In this document: positions 58,379 to 64,000 of the stretch, one piece after another
Numbering within the stretch: position 1 is the first letter of the stretch
Layout: the number at the start of each line of letters is the position of its first letter
Assembly: GCF_035083965.1 (NCBI RefSeq)
Contig: NC_089724.1
Coordinates: forward strand, 15,804,410 to 15,868,409
Direction: 5' to 3'
DNA from: Branchiostoma lanceolatum
Taxonomy: Eukaryota; Chordata; Leptocardii; Amphioxiformes; Branchiostomatidae
Length of the DNA: 64,000 bases
Made by a program: the position numbers and the translations under genes
The notes under the pieces: generated by a model
What the model was told of the DNA's origin: nothing
Databases searched by the model: none
The model's input: only the letters and a program-made list of their open reading frames with translations

Positions 58379-61300
58379 TTAGGCACCAAAACGAATAGAC
58401 TCCCAAAGATGCAGACGTTTCTCTTCAATTAAAGAGAAACAAAGATCAATATGCTCAATGTGGGTCCTGAAGCACAGGACACAGACACGCAGGTACAACT
58501 CATTGGAAAGTAGAGCGGGCGTCATGAAGATTTTCCCGTCAGAGTTCAGGCCGTCAAAGAGCTGTTGGTTGAAGGTGTTAATGTCGACGCCAGGTGGCGC
58601 TGTAGCACGAAACAGGACCACGGACAGCTCCGGTTCCAGTGGTAGCTCGAAGTCACCGGTTCCTGTATGGAGATCAGACGCAGTTCTTTTTCATTAACAT
58701 GTTGTTTTCCTCCACATACTTTTTGTAAAAAAAAAGAGGAGAATTAAAGCTAAGTGGATTACAAAACGATAACCTCATAGCTGTGTTGATGAAGGTTATC
58801 GATGTGCACATAGGAGGGAAAATATACTCATAGCTGTGATTCCAGAAAACAAGGCTAACACAGAAATCTATTCTTACTTCTAAGGCATACTTTATGAACG
58901 CATGCATGTTTCGAACGAAGGCATTTTGCAGTGAAGAAAAATGTGCTTATCTGAAGCCCCTGTCACACATAGCCGACCATGGCCTCCCGACCCTCTCTAG
59001 ACCATGGTTAGGAGTCGGTCGTCAGCAAGGTCATCTACTAGTGTTTGGAGTTGGTCGGCAAGGTTGCCTACAAGTCTTCGGAATGCGTCCAGAAAGTCAT
59101 ATTCTGTTTGATACGATCAGAGGAGCGTTCTGAATATAGAATAGGATGGACACTAGGCTACTCCCGAGTCCCAGCCCACCGGCGACCTTGGTTAGGGAGA
59201 GGTCGAGAGCAAAGTGGTGGGGAGGTCCTGAATGTGTGACAGGGGATTTACCTGGTAGTAAAAAAAGATACGTTGATATCAAGCTGGGCGTTTTCTTACC
59301 TGAGAAACTACAGAAAATGTCATTGTTTGTTAATATCAAATGCAGTTTACGTTCAACTTATTAAAGTGCAGTATCTTATTATATAATCCAATCCCAATTA
59401 GTGCAAGTAGAATTACTAAAGTTGAGAGAGAGAGAAAGAGAGAAAGATGACAAAAAGGGAGATTACTGAGCCTTTGTACAGCATTCTTTACACAAAACGC
59501 ACTAAAAATATTGATAATAATTCACCTTTCAGTTTCCCGTAGAAGTAACGTGCCAGTAGAAGTTTCTCTTGCAGGGCGGTACGGAAAACTCCAACACCAA
59601 ACACTTTCAGTGGAAGCCACATCTGAGCACCTCTGTGAAGAACAAGTCAAGAAGAGTCATGTTCATGTGTTTTCAGTGAAATTTCGAAATGAAAGATTGT
59701 GGGATATTGAGGAAATTGATGACTATGTGCTAGTAACGGATTATACAACATTTTCACCTGAAGGGCCTGCTCAGTTCAAAGGAAAGTTCAGATGGAGACA
59801 AGTTTTCAGGTGAAAACAGCTGACATCTCTTGAAGTAGCTGGGCGTTTGCCCCATGGAGCAACACTGTTGGAGCTTCTGTCCATCTTTTACCACAAGGAC
59901 ACCGACACCAAAGGGTACGAACAACCCTAAAATAAAGTGGATATTACTATTCCCTCATTTTACCAAACACCAAATTTAAAACGGAAAGGCATTTCGCAGG
60001 ATGACACTGCTTATGGTGCAGTGACTGCAGTCACATTCATCATAGGCCACCGTGCAATTTGGATGGTCTTTGATGTCATAGAATTTCAAGCATGCTGTGA
60101 AAGAATAACCACCGACAAATGACAGTCTTCTACATAACAACATACATGTAACGGTATATAAGACAGCTAAATTTCGTCAGTGTTTGTGACCAGGTCCCTA
60201 ACCACGACATATACTAAAGCACGTTTAAGCCAATGGCTGACCACTGACCTCTCAAAGATTGGACGTGAAATTAGAATATTAAATTCTTTTTCCATACATA
60301 TGTCAGAGTAGAGATTTCGATCTGGAAGAATCGCCGATTCTACCGGTAGAGATCCCGATCGGAATTTCTACCGGTATAATAGCAGATTCCACCAGAGTCT
60401 GTACTCTGACACATACATACCTTTGTGTGGATTAACCACAATGGAATCGCTGCGCTCTACACCAACAAACAGCTGTTTCATTTCGTCACAGAGAGCGAAA
60501 AACCCTCCATAGGCGGCATCAACGTGGAGCCAGAGTTGGTGACGTTCACACACATCAGCGATGCCGTCCACAGGATCCACACTTCCGGTCAGCGTGGTGC
60601 CCACAGTTGCCACTACCAGGAAGGGCAACAAACCGGCCTGGGCAAGGAATTGACAATATGTTTATATCTACCTATCTATCTATCTAATACTAATAGTATC
60701 TCTCTCGGTCAAAGTTGGCTGGAAGTAGGTATCGCCCCCCATTCCGTTTCAATGGAGGTTGGTGAAACCTTTTAGCGTCGCAATAAAAGAAGGTTTTGTG
60801 CTGTCAGGAAAAGTCAATTTCAGAAAACAACGCTGTTGGTTTTCTTGTCGCTTTTAACCAGTCACTACTTTATACGAAATGCAAATATAATCATGTATTC
60901 TTTGAATGAGATTTGAATGGAGAAGAAAAGTGAGCGTGTATCTAGAATTGTCTTACTTCCCTATCTTCCTTGATCTGCCTTTCAAGAGCTGCTGCTGTCA
61001 TCTTGAACGATTTGTCCACTGGAGATGTTCTCAGAATAGCCTCCCGCATCCCAACGGCCCGAAGTCCCTTCTCTACAACGTAGTGGGTAAACTCGCTACA
61101 ATAGACCACACATCTATGGAGAAAAGTCATAGATATTACAAGTTTCATTATATTGTTGTCGTTCCTCGTTATCCTTCATCATTGAAGTCACAGAAAGCCA
61201 TGCATAATTTCTACCGGGGCATTCCTCAACCCTTGGTCAGGCAAGCCGTCTGTAAAGGTGCAAAGGCCCTGGCGCACCGGCATGCTATCCGTCCTTCTCG

Positions 61301-62565
61301 CTGCGTTAGCGCTGGTCAGCCATCAGCCAATCAGGTACTCCCCCTCTTATTGTTGGAGGGAAAGTTACCGGTCACTAACTATGTGTGTTGACCGCAAGCT
61401 GATTGGCTGCCGACTGGCCAGCTCTAATGCAGTGAGAAGGACATTTAAAAGCACGGGAGGATGAATAATATAATTCGCATGAATTATGTCAGTTGACCAT
61501 CCTATCTACTCAAATTACACAAGTTGCTAAATATATATAAAAGTCTTATATTAGCAAAGAAGGCCTTCCTTTGCATGATTTATGTCTGATCATGTCCACA
61601 TCTTAACTTCCAAATGCTGCAAGAATGAAATCCCCATCATTTACCACTATGGATTTATAGTATTTTGCCATTAATTTTGCAAATTAGGTTCAGTTCATAA
61701 TTGATATCAGTCAATATTCCTGACTTTCTCAGTTACATATGTGACGTGTTTGAGATTCCTATAATGGAGTGCAGCGGATTTAGAGATTTTTCTCATTAAT
61801 CATTCAAATTAGCTACTGATTTGCATAATCAGTATCTGATCTTGTTAATCACTCAAGCTATCTACATACCAAATATCATGACGATCCGTCAACCCCTTCT
61901 TGAGTTACTAGTATTCCCTTTCAAAGTTTGAAACCAAATCGGCTCCTGCAGTTCCGCTAGGTGGCCCAAACCTACACTACTTACTCTCCCTCCCGAGAGC
62001 TATCTGCCACTCAAAATTGATGACCATAACATGTCAAGAACGCGATATATAGAACCCGAAAGTTCCGCTGCAGTACCATAGCAAGCCGCTAGGAGGCCCA
62101 AAATAATGTCGAGGTATGAAGACAATCCTTCCAGGCATTGTCGAGTTATACTGTTCACAGACGGACGGACACACACACGAACGCTGTGCAAAACATAACC
62201 TTCTCGACGAAGGTAAATAGTAGTTGAACGAAGCGAAGCGTTACCTGTGAAAGTCTGCGGCTTTCAGCTCCCTGCTGTCCCGTGCGACGGCTAACGCGGT
62301 AAGAGTGGCGAGAGAAGCTCCAGATGAGATGTTCCCAGCGTGCCCTGCGGGGTAGCCGAACAGATCCGCCACCCATTTGATGAGCTTGTTCTCCATCTCA
62401 ACAATTGCGGTGCTTTTCCTGTGGAACCCTGTTTCAAAACGTACACTGATTTTCTTTTTTAGATCAATAATGAATGTTGGAACATTGTTAATATATGTTA
62501 CGAGCAAAACTTTAATTTCAAATTACAACGTACGCATTCCCTCACCAAAGGTCTGTCACAATGTA

Positions 62566-62620
<55 letters not shown>

Positions 62621-62858
62621 GTGCATGTGCATGTGCATGTGCATGTGCATGTGCATGTGCATGTGCATGTGCATGTGCATGTGTATGTGTATAAGATAGG
62701 ACGCACACCTGAAAATGAAGCAAGGGCCGCCGGAATGAAGCTGCCCAAGGCTGCGGGAAACGTTCCACCACCAGTGGGAATAAAACCAAAGAATGTCGGA
62801 TGGCCAAAGTTCATTCCGGCATTAATCAGGTGGGCGTTGAAGTCTTGCATTACCAAAT
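58379..62858 (-). CDS. Group II PLP-dependent decarboxylase, copy 2 (5' exon outside)
   Basis: Seven exons, each exactly as long as its counterpart in copy 1: 62709-62858 (150), 62245-62428 (184), 60957-61113 (157), 60421-60637 (217), 59758-59926 (169), 59526-59632 (107) and 58379-58662 (284). All phases match and no stop or frameshift is seen, so 422 residues are readable. Exon 1 (about 77 codons) should lie beyond 62870 and was not found before the window ends. Catalytic features are kept: FTHYVVEKGLRAVG, WLHVDAAYGG, VNPHKG. One substitution falls in the small-residue loop (ISSGASLAT against ISSGGSLAT). A hexanucleotide microsatellite begins 16 bases inside the intron from the exon 2 donor. 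It is convergent with copy 1, about 34.6 kb away. Confidence 0.9.
58957..59245. mobile_element. MITE with CCCCTGTCACACAT ends, in copy 2 intron 7
   Basis: Starts CCCCTGTCACACATAGCCGA and ends with the complement ATGTGTGACAGGGG. Internal inverted similarity (GACCCTCTCTAGACCATGG with CCTTGGTTAGGGAGAGGTC). A relic of the same family is in intron 2 of copy 1. Confidence 0.65.
59423..59450. repeat. GA-rich microsatellite
   Basis: GAGAGAGAGAAAGAGAGAAAG, about 75 bases from the donor of the 59526-59632 exon. Confidence 0.7.
61475..62216 (-). repeat. AT-rich family, antisense copy in copy 2 intron 3
   Basis: The complement of the family's left end, AACCTTCTCGACGAAGGT, sits at about 62198-62216. TTTGCATAATCAG and ATTCAAATTAG units run leftwards from it. 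The family's right end is missing. Confidence 0.65.
62562..62692. repeat. Two-phase hexanucleotide microsatellite
   Basis: About 11 GTGTAT units followed without a break by about 10 GTGCAT units, then two more GTGTAT. It lies inside intron 2 of decarboxylase copy 2, next to the donor at 62708. Confidence 0.9.
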
Positions 62859-63117
62859 CTGTGTAGAAACAATTAGATTAATGGTGCTGTTTACGATAAC
62901 TTTGAAATAAGTAAAATTCCATTATAAAGTTTTTTTTAGCTTTGATCCAACAAAAAGAAGGAATTGACACCATGAATTTTCGGTCGGAACTCCAACCTTC
63001 CTCAAAGGTTTGATTCACTCTACCAACATAAATGAGCTTAATTCGAAGTAAATTCTATTTCTCCTTCCTCCGTTTGGCATTTTCAGAAAACTAAAACGGA
63101 GCTTTTTTACAATCTCA

Positions 63118-64000
63118 ATTACCTTCGCCAAGAAGATTATGTTTTGAGGAGCATGTGTGTGTCTTTGTATGAACACGATAACTCGAGAATGCCTGGGTGG
63201 ATTGTCTTGATATTTGGTACGTCGGTAGGTCATTATGAAACCTCGAAATGATTTGATTTGCCCCCCCCCCCCTTATATTCATAATCAATGAGCAAGGTTT
63301 ATGAATACGCTTCATTGCATGATAAGACTCTCTAACATGCCTATGTGGCACCGAACACCTGTCAGTTGACACACAGGGGCGAATATTCCTCTGCTGGCAG
63401 GGCTTGTCCCCAGGGGCCCTACAGCTAGTGATCAAAACACAAAGGGATAGCTAGAACCTGTATACATCTTTTTTTTACATGTGGATAGCTTAAGTGATGC
63501 TTGATATAATGAAATAGTAATTATACAAATCAGAATCTAATTTGCATGATTAATAGAGAAATCTTACAAACCCACTGCATTCAATGATAAGACTATCAAA
63601 AAGTGCAACATATGTAACTGGGAAATAGAGGGACATTAATTGATAAAAGTTATGCAAATGAATACCTAATTTGCATAATTGATGCGAAAATACTGTAATT
63701 CAATATTGGTAAATAACTGGAATTTCATACTTGCGCCATTCGTAAGTTATGTGAAGGTGAATATGGTTAGATATAAAATATGCAAATGATGGCCTTATTT
63801 GCATAATCAATCAATAAGTGATAGAATAGCCTTTTTTGTTAAGGTAAATACTGTCATACTTACTTTAAGACAACTTTTGCTATTTGGGTGGAGATGATAA
63901 ACTGATATGATTTATGCAAATGATGGCATTATTTGTACGATAAGTGTAAACACTCATAATACATCAGTCGAAAAATCACTTGGCGAAAGTATGAGGTCAT
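63118..64000 (+). repeat. AT-rich family, copy running to the window edge
   Basis: Starts ACCTTCGCCAAGAAGATTAT at 63121, contains a 13-base C run at 63262, octamer-bearing units (TATGCAAATGAATACC, TAATTTGCATAATTGATG), and ends TTGGCGAAAGTATGAGGTCA at the window edge. It occupies the place where exon 1 of decarboxylase copy 2 would be expected, or lies in its first intron. Confidence 0.7.

Noticed and set aside
62562-62692. An array of RBFOX (TGCATG) RNA sites controlling the decarboxylase
   Set aside because: TGCATG is read only on the plus strand; the gene is on the minus strand and its RNA would carry the complement, which lacks the motif.
62542-62866. Long repetitive-peptide ORFs over the microsatellite
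   Set aside because: Hexanucleotide repeats are open in several frames on both strands; this is an artefact of the repeat unit, not coding evidence.

Overview
This is a piece of animal nuclear genome: split genes with canonical GT-AG introns, metazoan protein families, long AT-rich introns and many miniature transposons, SINEs and LINE relics. The mix of intron-rich conserved genes, expanded death-fold and HEPN families, near-intronless BTB-Kelch duplicates and a Deu-type SINE fits an invertebrate deuterostome, most likely a lancelet (Branchiostoma). That assignment is an inference from gene content; no species marker is present.

Layout. 582-6476 (-): a ZDHHC16-like palmitoyltransferase (nine exons seen, 3' end outside the window) with a CCAAT-containing minisatellite in four of its introns. 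8998-11205 (+): complete PTPMT1 mitochondrial phosphatase. 11908-13956 (-): convergent gene with a DZIP3-type HEPN domain. 17424-23801 (+): complete 499-aa PLP-dependent group II decarboxylase in eight exons, with a fold-back transposon in intron 6. 27213-33219 (-): nine-exon, 498-aa membrane-anchored protein joining an FkbM-type methyltransferase to a degenerate NodB/polysaccharide-deacetylase-like domain. 37407-38023 (-): two-exon CARD protein. 40627-41886 (-): second CARD protein whose spliced second exon carries a RHIM/amyloid-like motif. 45235-46944 and 52323-54053 (-): tandem BTB-BACK-Kelch genes, each with an upstream noncoding exon and a similar promoter. 58379-62858 (-): inverted second copy of the decarboxylase, seven exons of identical length, first exon beyond the window.

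Duplication has shaped the window. The two decarboxylases lie tail to tail about 35 kb apart and diverge patchily exon by exon; the KLHL genes, promoters and 3' flanks form tandem units with what looks like a third eroded flank; the two CARD genes differ in having or lacking an intron inside the CARD.

The spaces between genes are mostly repeats. One AT-rich family recurs about nine times. It has ACCTTCGCC / GGCGAAGGT ends and an interior full of paired ATGCAAAT and ATTTGCAT octamers. Exon coordinates were derived by reading both strands by eye with phase checks; they were not confirmed by transcripts or database searches.
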